From contig JAYKAV010003079.1 in assembly GCA_035582835.1 (NCBI GenBank), positions 456,760 through 520,759 of the forward strand: 64,000 bases of DNA, in the 5' to 3' direction. Each line of letters begins with the position of its first letter. Position 1 is the stretch's first letter. The notes beneath the pieces are model-generated. The model saw only the letters and a program-made list of their open reading frames with translations, ran no database searches and was not told where the DNA came from. This stretch comes from Phoebastria nigripes. Taxonomy: Eukaryota > Chordata > Aves > Procellariiformes > Diomedeidae. The translations under genes and the position numbers were made by a program. Below, piece by piece: positions 36,046 through 48,639 of the stretch.

Positions 36046-39000
36046 CTGAAAAATGAACAAAGTTATTGTTACTCATCTGTAAGTTCATTTAAAATAGAAG
36101 TATGCAGTGATGATTTCCAAGACTTTTATTTAGCCATACCTATTTAAAAATATATTTTTGATTGCTAAATCAAACCATCCAGCTCCAGACAAGTTATGAG
36201 ACAAAGTTGGAAATTTTAGCAGGGCTAACTGACTTTGCTTTTTATAAAAAGCAAGTGCCTCTTTGGAGGCAGGTGTGAAGAGGGCAGGAAGTGGAGATGT
36301 CTTTGTATTTACTTTGCACAGATAATGATTCTTTAATAATATTTAAAAATACTCTTTAATAATACTTTAAAAAAACTGAAGATTTTTTTGTACTTTCAAG
36401 ATACACTTGTTTTGTCTCAACTGTATGCTCTCTCTCTGCAAAGATGTTACCCCTTCCAAATCCCTGAAGTGGCTACATCAGTAATGACATGGCAACATTC
36501 AGATGCTGAAAATTATTCTAAGTAGAAAACTAAACTCTAATCTTGCATACTTATGTATCCACTTAATGACAATACAGTTTTATTTATCTGTTTACAATAA
36601 AAAGACTGATCCTGAAAACACTTACTTATATGCTTAACTTTATTAGCCAAAATACAGGGCAAGTAGGTAGTCTCTAATTTATTTGGTTTGTCTGAAAATA
36701 CACTGATTTAAAACATTCTTCTTGTACAACTTTGGTTCACTTAATATTTAAATTAACCCCTTTACTCAATCTATCTTTTTAATCAGCAAAATAAATCCTA
36801 CTTTATAGTTTGTTCTGTACAGTTTAGAACTTACTTTTCAGGAAGAACAACGGAAACATCATAATCAGTTGGAGTAAGACATCGAACTTCAGAATAAACC
36901 CGATCTCTGAAGCCCGGAAAAAGGGTGTTTCCCCCAGTCAGAACTATGTTCTTGAAGAAATGAGGCTGCATTTCTGTAAAATAAGTAAGTAAATCTGTAG
37001 TTAGAGACTGAATATATATTTAAAGAATAAAGGTTTTTTTCCCAATTTTGTTATGAATTGGAACAGAAGTAAGACATATGCATAGAAGAATTTTATGATC
37101 ATCTAATGATCACATCAGTTAAACAGTTTTATTGAGAAATACAAGAAAGTGATCAATCACCCTCTGTTCTTCATGACTTTTAGAATTTGGCTTTGATAAC
37201 TACTGTTTTCTTATATTGTCTATTAAATTTCATGTCTGCCAACACAATTCCCCTTTCAAAAGGGATTTTAAATGATAAATTTTTTTTAAGAGTACAAAAT
37301 AATAGCCTCAATGCCGCCATACTTAATGTGGTATCATAAAACCTACGGAAGTCTTCTTTGTAGTAATAACATTAATTATATGTACATCACCTATAAAATG
37401 AAAGCTTTAGTATTACTTCTGACAAACACAGCAGTCAGAAAGGTTTTATACTTTGATGCTTAAATTACTGAGTTTGGTCAGTTTCATTTTTCTCATCAGT
37501 TTGATTTCTCTCTTCTTCCAGTGAAGAAAGATATTTTAAAACACAACTAGAACTAATTTCAAATATATTCCATCATTGGCGTCAAAGACAGACAGGTCAC
37601 GTTAGAAAGGATGTTAAGAATTAAGTCTACAGCGATTAACTGAAACAAGAGTAGAAACCAATCAATGAATCACCACAAAACTGTGCTTGCCTAACAGAGA
37701 ATCTTGTAGACAATAAGTTCTAGAGTATATGACACATACCAGAAGACAGAACAGTTCACAACAACTTAGTAACTAACTGGCATATTGAGAGTACTAGCTT
37801 CTTAAGACACTTTGGATGCTTAAAAAAAAAAAAAAAACCCCGAACCAAAAACAACAACAAAAAAACCCAAACCAAACCAACACAAACCCCCACCCCTCCC
37901 TTTTCAAAATACTTTTAGGTTATACCTTCAGGTAAATTCTGAATAGAATAAACAATGGCTTCAGGAATTCCCATCTCTTGAATACCAATATCCGAAGGAT
38001 GGAAGAGTATTTCTGGAACTGCAAATCTTTCATTTGTTAGACGAAGTATTTGTTCACCAGTCTTGTATTTTCCACTTAACACCATCTCTTCCCTTGGCTA
38101 AATTAAAGACATGAATAGTAGCCACTGCTTAAGGAAAGAAATTACATCCTACAGTATTCAGCTAATCTTTTCCCTGTACTGCAGAGGTAGGCAGTATATT
38201 CTACATTAAGTCCTATTATCAACAAATCTTTTAAGAATAATACATAGTCTGGTACTAAACCTGAAGTGACTTTGCTCTTATCAACTGCAGTTTTGCCTAA
38301 AGCAAAATAAAAAAGGTATGCACGAGAGTGGCCTTAAAATATTGGGACTGCTTTCAGAACTATGGCCAACTCAGTAAATGAGATAAAACTGCTAAATTGT
38401 CTTCATTGGTATGAAGACTTTTCAGGCTTTTCTATAACATGACTTTGAACCTTCTACCTATTAGGGTATTTAAATGAAATTCAGAGACTTACAAAAAAGT
38501 ATCAAAGCTTACCAACTTAACTTTAAAAAAACCCCAGCAATAATGATATGGATAGGTTGTATGACAGAGCACAAGCATAGAAAGCTACAGGTATTAAATA
38601 ATAGAACACAAAATGCTATGCTGGAAAAATAGTATTTAATTTTCATCTCAACTTCCTAAGGAAAACTTTACCAATTAATGCATAGCACAGAAAGAAGTTA
38701 CAATACAGCATTAGAAAAAAGGAAGTCTTTTTAACCTCTCTACTAGACTTGTGCAGGGGAACAGTCCAAAAAATACTTCAAAAACCATACTATCATTACC
38801 TTACAAAATCCTTTTTTGATTGTGCTGAAGTCTGGCAAAACATAATCTACCATTACAGTATTTTCCTCTCCTTTCAATCTGAAAGAGAAGAATGTAAAAT
38901 ACAACAGAATAAAGAACAAGTTCTAAATCCCAACTATTTTATCCTGGCAAGACTTCCTTTGACTTAACTGGAAAATTTTCTGATTAAGAGTATAGTTTTA

Positions 39001-42000
39001 TTTGTTGTACAAATAGATTAATCAGAAGTACCAACTTTAACATTTAGTACCATTGTATACGTACTTGGCAATGTCCATGTCCTTGTAAAAGTCTTGAGAA
39101 ACATAACACACATCTTCTTTCACTTGATTAATTACATGCGTTTCATCCATAACATGTAGCTGCCTGTGAAAAACAAAAAACAAAAACACAGAAGTTGGAG
39201 AATAATTAAGTCTTTATATCACCTGTCCAGTTTTCCACTGGAGATGAGCAACCATAATTTTCAAATCACAGAAAGCTACTGTCTCAATATCTAAAACTTA
39301 TATTCAATTTACAAAAGCATTCCTGGCCTACTGGAGTTTAGTATTTTCCTATTTCACAGTGCAATAAATACAAACATCTACTTGCATTTGCCTAATGTCT
39401 TCATAACAAGTATAGCCATAATCCTGCAATTAGCTCTACTAGCAAAGACCTTCACCTAGACAAAGTTCCAAGCTAAAGGATCCTAATGAAAAGTTAATTC
39501 TATTAAATTTTATTTGTGGTATTGATAGAATCAGTTAGCAAACTGACTGATGATCTACTGAGACATCTCAGAAAATATGTAAGGACTTGTGTAATTGTGA
39601 ACACACAGGTAACCTCAGCAACTTCAAAAGTGTTGGCACTTTAAAAACTAACAGCCTAATTCTTCAAAGAGCTTAAACTCATCTTAATTCATCTTGAGCT
39701 TAAGCTCAAGATGGCAGCTAGCAGATTATAACAGACAAAAATTCCCTTCTCCTTTAAACAGCATTTAATCTAAAATTCACAGAACCAGTAAGAGTATCCC
39801 CACAAACTTCCAGCTCATTTCATACCAGGTCTCAAGATGATGATCAGCATGCTTTACCTGTAAGAGATTATCTCCTTCAGATGGTTGGTTAAGAGTTTTC
39901 CTCCAACATTAATCCTAGAGAAAAGGAGTAACACAAGGAATTCTGTCACTATTACTTCAGGCATAGCGAACAATTCTTCTAGAAAATATATACTGCAGTT
40001 TACCTAATGATTGCCTCTTTCTTCTTTTTACTTCTACAATAAGGTACAATGTGTGTAAAAGAGTATCCACTATCCACAATGATACAACATAGCTCAGATG
40101 GATTATCCCGGAAATACCTGTGTGCACTAAGAGCTCCAGCTGAAATACAGAAAATTTCATTCAATTTTTATATGAATATACACTTTTAAAATTTACATTG
40201 ATATGAAAGTGTATTTGCTTCATATTTTAAACGCCTTTGACAGACTTTCAAGACCTCAATACATAATACTACAGCCAACACATGAATTAATTTTGACAGT
40301 GGATAAAATGAAGTATTGTATATGCCCCCATTTATTCTTTTTCAGTAATTCCAATCCATGTTCAGTTTCCTCTCCTAAAGTCCAAGGAGACTGATCACAT
40401 CACAATTTATCAAACCTATCTAAAGGAGTATCCTATTCCAGCTATCTTTCAGAAGGGTTGTGATGTTATTTACACATTCCCTGTAAAATACAATACATTT
40501 CATGATTGTAATGCTGCATTTTATTAGTTAATACAAAACAAAACCAAACAAAAAGCCACACACACCTCCCCCCCCCCCAGAAAAAAAAAGGAAAGCTATC
40601 AAAGACTTCATGCAAATTTTTGGTAGACTTTCTCAAATGCTACCCTGTTTCAAAATCCATCCGTTATCTCTGTCATCCTGACTCTCCTTGAATTTCCTTT
40701 AATTATATACCATGACACTCTCAAGAAAGTAGTGTAAGAGTATAGCTGGAATTTCTAAAAAAAATGTTTAATCCAGTTAGAGTACATATAGGAGCATATT
40801 ATTCAAAAGCCAGGAAGGAAATGAAGTAATTTCTTTACTATCTTTATATATACATGTGTGTGCGTATGCATGCATGCATGCTTATTTATTTATTTATTTA
40901 CAAGGTTAACCTTCAAAATATATAAATGCAAACTAGAAGGAGACAGACTCACCATTTACTCTAAGAACTGCTTGAAATTGATATTCTTCAAACAGAATTT
41001 CATTCATGGATTCTTGTATTGAACTGAAGTTAAAATAAGGTTCAGTAATAATAATATTGGTATCTACAAAATCCACCTATGAAAAATACATTAAGATTGT
41101 CATTACACAAAACTTAGAAATTAATACTCCATTACCATATTTTGCAGCAGTTGAAGATCATGTAAATTTGAAGACATGGTTACCACTTGCTGTATCTGTT
41201 TGTAGAAGCTAGGCTTAGAAAGTTTTAGGTTTTTTTAAAGACTTCATGAGCAGTGATACAACTTTATCAAATTAATGAGTAAAAACATAATAGAAGGGAA
41301 CACCTTCATACATATTCTGCTCCTGTTACCATCCTTACAAATCGTAATCCAACATTTTAAAGAGATACCCATAAAGGAACACTACAATACTAATGTAAGG
41401 TAACTTTANGCTAATCCTGTCAACTACAGAAAGATAAGTCTCTTCAACAGCTCAGCACTTGCATCACAAGATCACTTATCTAATAACCAAAGATGAAGTC
41501 CTGCGCAAAGTAGAATCAATAATAAAACTCCCAGTGACCTCTAGTGAGGCCAGCAAAAGATCCTGGACTTTCNGCATTTACTGATATCTCAAACTCTTTT
41601 GGAGAGGACTTCAGAGGGTTACTTCAATCGTAACTGCGTATGGCCCTAAACATATTACCAGCTGTATCTCTCTGTAGTCTTCACTCATGAAAAAGAATTA
41701 AAAACAAGTTCTCCTCAAAACCATGACTAAATTGAATCTAGTTCCAAAACTAAAATGAAAGCTAAGTATCAAAAGCCAGCACTGTGTATTTTTATGTATG
41801 GAGACTAAGATATTTTGAGGTGTTATTTTCATTCTCAGTACCATTCTGCCTCCTAGGTGTTACAAAAATCAAAAACTTTCAGAGTATATAACATTTTTTT
41901 ACAAGAGAAAATAAAAGGGAAGCCTTACTACACTTCCTGTGCTAAATCCAGTTCGTGTGATAAATAAGAAAAATTAAGTATCAGATATTTATATTTTATA

Positions 42001-45000
42001 CATTCAAATTACTCATAAGTAGAAGATAGTTAGCCAAAGATGGTTACTTAATATGTATGTCTTTTGGCCTGCTGACGTAGCTCATCAATCTCTTATCAAT
42101 CTCTTTTACATCAACAGTTTCTTGATCTCTAAACCACATTGTATCTGTCTGTAATTATTATTTTTTACTAACTTGAACTCTTAATTATATTGATGTGAAT
42201 TTCTTAACATATGTGAGCTGAACTCAGTATGAATACACACAAGACTAAAAAATTTAAATGTTTTTTAAACTCCTACACCAGAGCTCAAAGTAAAAATTTT
42301 CTTCAGTTTGCAAAAAAAATAAATCCCTGTGATTTCTAATTGAAGGCACTTTCAAAGAGAACAGTAAGCTCACCAGTTCTATTTAATATTTGATGTACTT
42401 ATGTTAATTCCATTAGTCAGTATTTAACCTACACAAAATCTGTAATTACATAAAGGCTCTTACTTGATACATTTCTTTTCCAAAAAGATAATCCCAAACC
42501 TGTCTCTGGACATCCCAGTTCACCAAGTAACCCTGTAGGAATTTAGAAAAAAAATTACACTATTTAGAAAATAAAATCATACTTAAAAAAAGTAATTACT
42601 AGAAATCAGAAAATGTCAAGTGACTGATAGACTGGTAATATAAAGAAATTTGAGAGCAAAAATGTCTAAATTCACATTTCTATTATAAAGAGTAAATGTT
42701 ACATAGGATAAAGAATGTTACAAATATTCCCCATCAATATGTTAATTACTACACTACAAAAACAATGTAAATTGTGTTTCCTATACATTATTCTCTTTGA
42801 CAGAAGCCTGTCAGTCTGACCTCAGTGCCGGGGAAGGTTATGGAGCATATCATCTTCAGTGCCATCACACAGCACGTACAGGACAACCAGGTGATCAGGC
42901 CCGGTCAGCATGGGTTTATGAAAGCTCGACTAACCTGATCTCCTTTTATGACAAGGTGACCCACTTAGTGGATGAGGGAAAGGCTGTGGATGTTGTCTAC
43001 CTAGACTCTAGTAAAGCCTTTGACACTGTCTCCCACAGCATTCTCCTGGAGAAACTGGCTGCTCATGGCTTGGACGGGTGTAGTCTTCACTGGGTAAAAA
43101 ACTGTCTGGATGGCCAGGCCCAAAGAGTGGTGGTGAATGGAGTTAAATCCAGTTGGCAGCCGGTCACAAGTGGTGTTCCCCCGGGCTCAGTATTGGGGCC
43201 AGTTCTGTTTGATATCTTTATCAATGATCTGGACGAGGGGATCGAGTGCACCCTCAGCAAGTTTGCAGATGACACCAAGTTGGGCGGGAGTGTTGATCTG
43301 CCTGAGGATAGGAAGGCTCTACAAGAGGGTTCTGGACCGGCTGGGTCGATGGGCTGAGGCCAATTGTATGAGGTTCAACAAGGCCAAGTGCCAGGTCCTG
43401 CACTTCAGCCACAACAACCCCATGCAACGCTACAGGCTTGGGGAAGAGTGGCTGGAAAGCTGCCTGTCGGAAAAGGACCTAGGGGTGTCGGTCGACAGCC
43501 AGCTGAATATGACCGGCAGTGTGCCCAGGTGGCCAAGAAGGCCAATAGCATCCTGGCTTGTATCAGAAATAGGGTGGCCAGCAGGAGTAGGGAAGTGATT
43601 GTGCCCCTGTACTCGGCACTGGTGAGGCCACACCTTGAGTATTGTGTTCAGTTTTGGGCCCCTCACTACAAGAAAGGCATTGAGGTGCTGGAGCATGTCC
43701 AAAGAAGGGCAACAAAGCTGGTGAAGGGTCTAGAACACAAGTCTTACGAGGAGCAGCTGAGGGAACTGGGGTTGTTCACCCTGGAGAAAAGGAAGCTGAG
43801 GAGAGACCTTATCGCTCTCTACAACTACCTGAAAGGAGGTTGTAGTGAGGCGGGTGTCGGTCTCTTCTCCCAAGTAACAAGTGATAGGACAAGAGGAAAC
43901 GGCCTCAAGTTGTGCCAGGGGAGGTTTAGATTGGATATTAGGAAAAANTTCTTCACTGAAGGGGTTATCAAGCACTGGAACAGGCTGCCCAGGGAAGTGG
44001 TTGACTCACCATCCCTGGAGGTATTTAAAATGGTGTAAATGTGGTGCTTAGGGACACAGTTTAGTGGTGGACTTGGCAATGCTAAGTTAATGGTTAGACT
44101 CGATGATCTTAAGGGTCTTTTCCAACCTAATGATTCTATGATTGTTAAACTTCACACTGCTGAATTTGATTCTTGTATGACACTACATATAACCCTGCAG
44201 TTGGGGCATATTGTATGAAAACTATTCCTTAAAACAATTTACATTTGGCTATAATGTTTGAACTCAGCATATATTACTTACTTTCTGAAAAGGGAGAATA
44301 TAAAAAAGACCAGAGGGATCTTTAATTTCATCCAGTTGATTTGCCGTAAAGGTTTTCAAGCGTGCAGTCTTTGATCTGAACTGACAGTTGGGAATAACAC
44401 TGGAAAAGATTGGGAAGTTTCCTATTCATCATGATATGAGACACACACATTGTCTTTACACTACTTTCATAAATAGTATACTTTCAATAATATTTTTGCT
44501 GCTGTGCTTTGGTTTTAATCCATTTATTGGAGGCAGTGACGAGGGAAATCTCTGATTTCTGACACCTCCGGTGCAGACCAATCACCTTTTGGAAAAACAA
44601 AACAAACCCCCCTGCACGCTGCCCTCAGCCACCACCACCCCCCCCCCCGCCGCCAGCACAAGAAGGGCGCCGGGGGCTCCTCCGCGCTCAGGCGCCGCCA
44701 CCCCCCGGGACTGACACCCCCCCCCCCACGGGCTCTGACGGACGCTGTAACGGTCCCGCCAGGCAGGTCGGCGCGCGCCGCAGGGGCGGGGCCCGGCANC
44801 CGCCGCAGGGGCGGGGCCAGGCCGGGCCCGTCCGCGGCGAGCGCAGGCGCGCTGGCGGCCCGCTCGCCGGTGAGGGGCTGAGGGAGAGGAGAGGCGGCCT
44901 CCCGTGCGCCCAGGCGCCGGCGGGGAGCGGCGGGAGGGCAGGTGCGCCGAGAGGGTGCCGGCGGAGCGATAAGGGGACGCCCGCCCGCCCCGCCCCCTCC

Positions 45001-45079
45001 CGGGCCCTCACCTGACGTTCGCGTGGCTGTAGCCGATCTTGGCATTGTAGGCGCCGTTATCCAGCACCAGCGTCGCCAT
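35916..45079 (-). CDS. ACTR6: ACTR6, actin-related protein 6, complete (11 exons, 396 aa)
   Basis: Arp6 is a nuclear actin-related protein and a core subunit of the SRCAP/SWR1 remodeller that deposits H2A.Z (family knowledge). Exons in transcription order: 45079-45012, 44399-44282, 42532-42464, 41076-40953, 40139-40004, 39914-39858, 39163-39065, 38878-38800, 38097-37926, 36973-36835, 36045-35916. All are GT-AG, phases agree, and the sum is 1191 nt (396 codons plus stop), the usual family length. Actin-fold motifs: phosphate-1 loop [13 protein letters not shown] near the N-terminus, phosphate-2 VDSGYSFTH at 148-156, adenosine motif LTGGNT at 319-324. The C-terminus reads [14 protein letters not shown]. 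The ATG has A at -3 and G at +4. No lesion was found. A CR1 sits antisense in intron 2. Confidence 0.97.
36835..36973 (-). CDS. ACTR6: ACTR6 exon 10
   Basis: [19 protein letters not shown] through SVVLPE; contains the adenosine-binding motif. Confidence 0.95.
37822..37902. repeat. A16 run plus A/C-rich simple repeat
   Basis: Sixteen As followed by AACCAAAAACAACAAC-type sequence in ACTR6 intron 9. Confidence 0.8.
37926..38097 (-). CDS. ACTR6: ACTR6 exon 9
   Basis: [20 protein letters not shown] through SIQNLPE; donor GTATAA. Confidence 0.95.
38800..38878 (-). CDS. ACTR6: ACTR6 exon 8
   Basis: [20 protein letters not shown] then IKKGFCK; donor GTAATG. Confidence 0.95.
39065..39163 (-). CDS. 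ACTR6: ACTR6 exon 7
   Basis: [19 protein letters not shown] through DMDIA; donor GTACGT. Confidence 0.95.
39690..39713. repeat. 24-bp perfect palindrome in ACTR6 intron 6
   Basis: Half-site CATCTTGAGCTT followed immediately by its exact reverse complement. A partial related sequence (GAGCTTAAACTCATCTT) lies just to the left. Confidence 0.9.
39858..39914 (-). CDS. ACTR6: ACTR6 exon 6
   Basis: 57 nt, [18 protein letters not shown]. It is separated from exon 5 by a very short intron (39915-40003, 89 bases). Confidence 0.95.
40004..40139 (-). CDS. ACTR6: ACTR6 exon 5
   Basis: Acceptor TATTTCAG. Contains the phosphate-2 motif ([14 protein letters not shown]) and a basic KKKK stretch; donor GTAAAC. 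Confidence 0.95.
40843..40901. repeat. Compound microsatellite TA/TG/ATGC/TTTA
   Basis: Consecutive short tracts of TATATATA, GTGTGTG, ATGCATGCATGC and TTATTTATTTA in ACTR6 intron 4. Confidence 0.85.
40953..41076 (-). CDS. ACTR6: ACTR6 exon 4
   Basis: [19 protein letters not shown] through AVLRVN; donor GTGAGT. Confidence 0.95.
41077..42463 (-). other. ACTR6 intron 3
   Basis: AT-rich; two N positions; a small tandem ATCAATCTCTT duplication near 42.1 kb. Nothing else recognised. Confidence 0.6.
42464..42532 (-). CDS. ACTR6: ACTR6 exon 3
   Basis: 69 nt, phase 0 at both ends, [18 protein letters not shown] then KEMYQ. Confidence 0.95.
42804..44143 (+). mobile_element. CR1 LINE copy B, 5'-truncated, dead ORF2
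   Basis: Same CR1 subfamily as copy A by eye: [26 protein letters not shown] (Gln to Pro), and an intact FADD catalytic motif ([10 protein letters not shown]). A short deletion removes part of the KGRSC segment, and a frameshift near 43325 splits the reading frame. The C-terminal frame continues to 44038, and the 3' end is TGATTCTATGATT. It sits antisense in ACTR6 intron 2. Confidence 0.95.
44282..44399 (-). CDS. ACTR6: ACTR6 exon 2
   Basis: Acceptor TTTTCCAG. Encodes [17 protein letters not shown] through ILPFQK; donor GTAAGT. Confidence 0.95.
44400..45011 (-). other. ACTR6 intron 1
   Basis: Mostly CpG-island sequence, with C runs (about 44639-44648 and 44718-44728) and a duplicated CGCCGCAGGGGCGGGGCC unit near 44776-44820. 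Confidence 0.75.
45012..45079 (-). CDS. ACTR6: ACTR6 exon 1
   Basis: 68 nt, [19 protein letters not shown] then ANV. It lies inside the CpG island; donor CAG|GTGAGG. Confidence 0.95.
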
Positions 45080-45137
45080 GTTCCCCACGGCGCCACGGCC
45101 GCCGCCGTCCCAGTATTGATCCGCCACCGCCGTGGAT

Positions 45138-45156
45138 CTCTATGGTTACCATAGAG
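45138..45156. promoter_or_regulatory. RFX-like inverted repeat upstream of ACTR6
   Basis: Arms CTCTATGG and CCATAGAG are exact reverse complements around TTA. The core GTTACCATAG resembles an RFX/X-box half-site. It lies 59 bases upstream of the ACTR6 ATG. Confidence 0.45.
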
Positions 45157-46007
45157 TGGAGGAGCAGCGCGCGCGTTGCCTGATGGGACGCAGGAGTGCC
45201 GCGGGAACCGCCTCCGGCAGCGCACCCTCCCCTGGCGCGGGACGCTCGCCGCTCACGTGGTGCCGGTGATGCTCGCGAAGCTGCGGAGGCTATTGGTCGG
45301 GCGTCACCCGGAAGCTCTCGCCAAAGAGACGGGCGGGGGAGGTGACACGGAGTCATTTCGTTGGGCGTCAGGACCGGGGCTGTTCCCTGCGGCCCCAGTG
45401 CGCCTGCGCGGACAGCGACTTCCCGGCCGGGGGCTGCGCTGCCTCCCAGCGGCTCCAGGCGGCGGCTCCGGGCGGCCGCCGGTCCGCCCCAGCCCCAGCC
45501 CCAGCCCCAGCCCTACGGGGGTGGTAGCGACCGTTGAGGCGGGGCGGCGGGTTGCACCCTCCCGGCAGGGCCACAGCGGGCACGGGGCCGTTAACGCGAC
45601 GGCCCGGCGCGGGGCGCGAGCCCGCCTCCGGTGTGTATAAAGTTACAGAACCCCGCCGCTGAGGGAGCGCGTGCCGTGCCCTCGGGTGGGCCGCCGGTCG
45701 CGTCGCGGGTCTCCCGGGCGGTTGAGGGCAGCGGCTGCCGCCGTGCGGGAACCCTGCGCATCGGGGAGAAATGTGAATGAAAATCACTTTATGTGAAAGC
45801 TAGAAAAGCAACACGGGCCTTTTCTGTGTAAGAATGTCACAAAATGAAAAAGGAGAAGACTTTTTAAATTCTACCATCGTTATTTTACTGTTGTTCTAAG
45901 CATGCTGTAATTAACAGTCTTGTCTTATAAAAAACAGTGCTATTAGTATTTGCTGTCACTGACCAGCTGTTTTACTTAAGTCTGTGTCAAATACCGCACA
46001 CTTTTAT

Positions 46008-46740
46008 AGAGTCACAGAATCATAGAACAGCCCAGGCTGGAAGGGACGTTGAAAGATCATCTGGTCCAACCTTCCGTGGGAAAGGGAGCCGAGATGAGAT
46101 GATCTAGCACCCTGTCCAACCACATCTTGAAAACCTCCAGCGATGGGGACTCCACCACATCCCTGGGGAGGTTGTTTCAGTGATTGACTGTTTTCACTAT
46201 TAAAAAAATTCCTCATATGAAGATGAAACCTCTTCTGGTGCCACTTGTACCTGTTGCCCCTTGTCTTTTCCTTGTGAAGAGAGAGCCTCCATCCTCTTTG
46301 TAGCCACCCTTTAAGTACTGGAATACTGTGATGAGGTTCCCCCCTGAGCCTCTTCCAGGGAGAAAAGACCTAANTCCTTCAGTCTTTCCTCATAGGGCAG
46401 GTTCTCCAGCCCTTTGATCATTTTCGTGGCCTTCATTTGGACCCTCTCCAGTCTGTCTATGACTTTTTTGAATTGTGGGGACCAGAACTGGACACAGTAC
46501 TCCAGGTGTGGCCTGACAAGCGCTGAGCAGAGTGGGATGATCACATCTCTGCCTCTGCGGATGCAGCCCAGGATCCGATTTGCTTTCCTTGCTGTAGCGG
46601 TGTGCTGCTGACTCCCGTTCTGCTTGCTGTCCACCAGGACCGCGGGCCCCTTTCAGCAGGGCTGCTCCCCCGCCACACAGATCCCAGCCTGCACTGGGCT
46701 CTTTGGTTATGTTGTCTCAGGTGCAGGATCCTGCACTTGT
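46008..46740 (-). mobile_element. CR1 LINE fragment C
   Basis: The reversed 3' end (AGAGTCACAGAATCATAGAA) starts at 46008. The minus-strand frame 46634-46311 carries the CR1 C-terminal signature [18 protein letters not shown] and [19 protein letters not shown]. The 5' side fades near 46740. One N at 46374. Confidence 0.93.
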
Positions 46741-47881
46741 CTTTATGATGAATTTAGCTTTATTTATATGTTTTACTTACCATCACTAGTATCTTTGTTG
46801 TTATCCAATAAAAGAGAAAGTGCATTACAGTTTTGTATCTGTATGTAATCGGCTTTCCCGGAAATATCAGAACTTAAAAATAACTGCTACTCTGTATGAT
46901 GACTTCTTACCCTAACAAATACCAAATGTCTTTCCGTGAGCCAGGATGTTCAGCAGAATGCACGGCAATCTGATTTTAGACCAATCCTCTTTACATGCTT
47001 GTCAGTATCTTAAGGACAGCATCCTTAATCCCTGCTCTAGCAGATACATTCTTTGGTTCTTGAGGAGAGGTCACAGGAATTATCAAAAGCCTGTTTTTCC
47101 AGTTCAGGAGTTTCTGAATTCTTTTAAAGAACACTAAATTGTTCTCCTTTGCCCACTGACAGGTATAGTAATAGTAAATGTTGGTTTTGTAATTAAAACC
47201 CAAAATACACAAAATACAGAATTGTGACAAATGCTTTAGTTATTCACAGTGTTACAGAGAAACATAAAATACTACTCTTAAAGTCACATAATTTTTACTT
47301 TATCCTTCTATTAATAATATAAAGTTCTTAGAAGAATAACTTAGACACAAAAAATCATTATAGCTATTGCTAACTTTCACCTTGTGAAAATAAAGGTGAA
47401 AGCCAGAACTTACTTAATTACTTTTTCTCTTCTAGATACTACCTCCAGCTCTATGAGACTTCATCTGTTATCATTCAATGACTTGTATTGAATTCAGAGT
47501 TACTTTTGCTTTTTTTTTTTTAGGACCTACAGGACAAGTGCCAGGCTTTTAACAGTTCGTTTAGATTTATGTGTAGTGGTTGATATACATAAATATTTAA
47601 AATCTCTCGGAACTAAAGTTGGTATATGTACTGTCATTGCTAACTGCAGGCAACACACATACATATTTATTGAGGTTATTTACATATTCACTGATATATT
47701 GCAATGACACTTCTGATAATACTTTCTGTTGTTGTTGATAGAGTACCTAACAAAGACAAAGTCAGTAACATAGCAAGGACACATAAATAGGACTTTCAAA
47801 TGTCCACATGGTAGCAAACCTCATACATTGCCCCTTACAATAGCTTAGAATTGATATTTTGTGATGCTCTTTAACTTTGAG

Positions 47882-47938
47882 TAATGGTCTGTCAGACTAC
47901 TTAAGCCTTGCACCTTTGCATTTGAAGACAGACCATTA
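47882..47938. repeat. Inverted repeat, 12-bp perfect arms, 33-nt loop
   Basis: Left arm TAATGGTCTGTC (47882-47893) and right arm GACAGACCATTA (47927-47938) pair perfectly. Confidence 0.85.
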
Positions 47939-48639
47939 TCTTTTGCATTACCCATATGAAGCCATGCCGAATATCTTATTCTCAAGTATGAAACAAAGCA
48001 CTCACTGAAACTAAATCAGAACTTCTTAGGTCACATTTTATTTGTTCTTTTCCCACAATTCCTACTGCTTTATTTAATGGGAAAAACAATGAATATTTTT
48101 TGTTAATTCTGTGACCTTCACATTTCTGAAGTCGCTTGGGCTCTAGTTGTTTTTGTTTTTTTTTTCCCCTCAGCTCCATTCCAGTTTTTACAGTTAAGGA
48201 ATCCACATGACCACCACATGAAAAGTCAAACTCCATCTGCACACCCTATGCAAAGCACACAGCTGCTTATTTGCTCTGCTCTGCGGGAACGTGCAGCCTC
48301 AGAATGATTGAATGGTGCCAACTACAGAATTTGCAGGTTGTTTAGAGCATCCAAAGAAAGTTACCCTTGAGAAGAANTTATTGCATTCTTTGACCCTGAC
48401 ACGGGGGGGCGTTACCCTGGGCTTAGCACCCATAAACTGAACTCCATGCACCTTTCTTTATTTAGGTGATGGTGAAGGGCAGGCTGGTGGATGAGATGAC
48501 TGCCTGATGGGAAACTCTGTACATCCTTGGGTTCTTGGGTTTTGTACTGAATTGAAAGAGTTCACAAATAGGCCCTAGAAATTACCTGCAGTAAATATAA
48601 GCCAAAATTCTTCTTTGAGACCATTTTAGTATCCTGAAT

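Larger units (their letters stand above)
36046..41000 (-). other. ACTR6 introns 4-10
   Basis: Introns 36046-36834, 36974-37925, 38098-38799, 38879-39064, 39164-39857, 39915-40003 and 40140-40952. Notable content: an A/C-rich tract at 37822-37902, a 24-bp perfect palindrome at 39690-39713, a C run near 40569-40578 and a compound microsatellite at 40843-40901. Confidence 0.75.
44640..45740. promoter_or_regulatory. ACTR6 CpG-island promoter
   Basis: Dense CpG around the ACTR6 start codon (45079). On the upstream side are an inverted repeat (45138-45156), an E-box CACGTG at 45254-45259 and a minus-strand CCAAT (45292-45296) with an NF-Y-like context. No TATA box. Confidence 0.8.

Noticed and set aside
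44524..45787. Long open frames in the ACTR6 promoter island, including one of 233 codons
   Set aside because: Same compositional effect. Only the short [16 protein letters not shown] exon is supported by homology.
46719..46738. 16-bp palindrome GTGCAGGATCCTGCAC
   Set aside because: It belongs to ordinary CR1 ORF2 sequence (CRILHL region) and is present for that reason.
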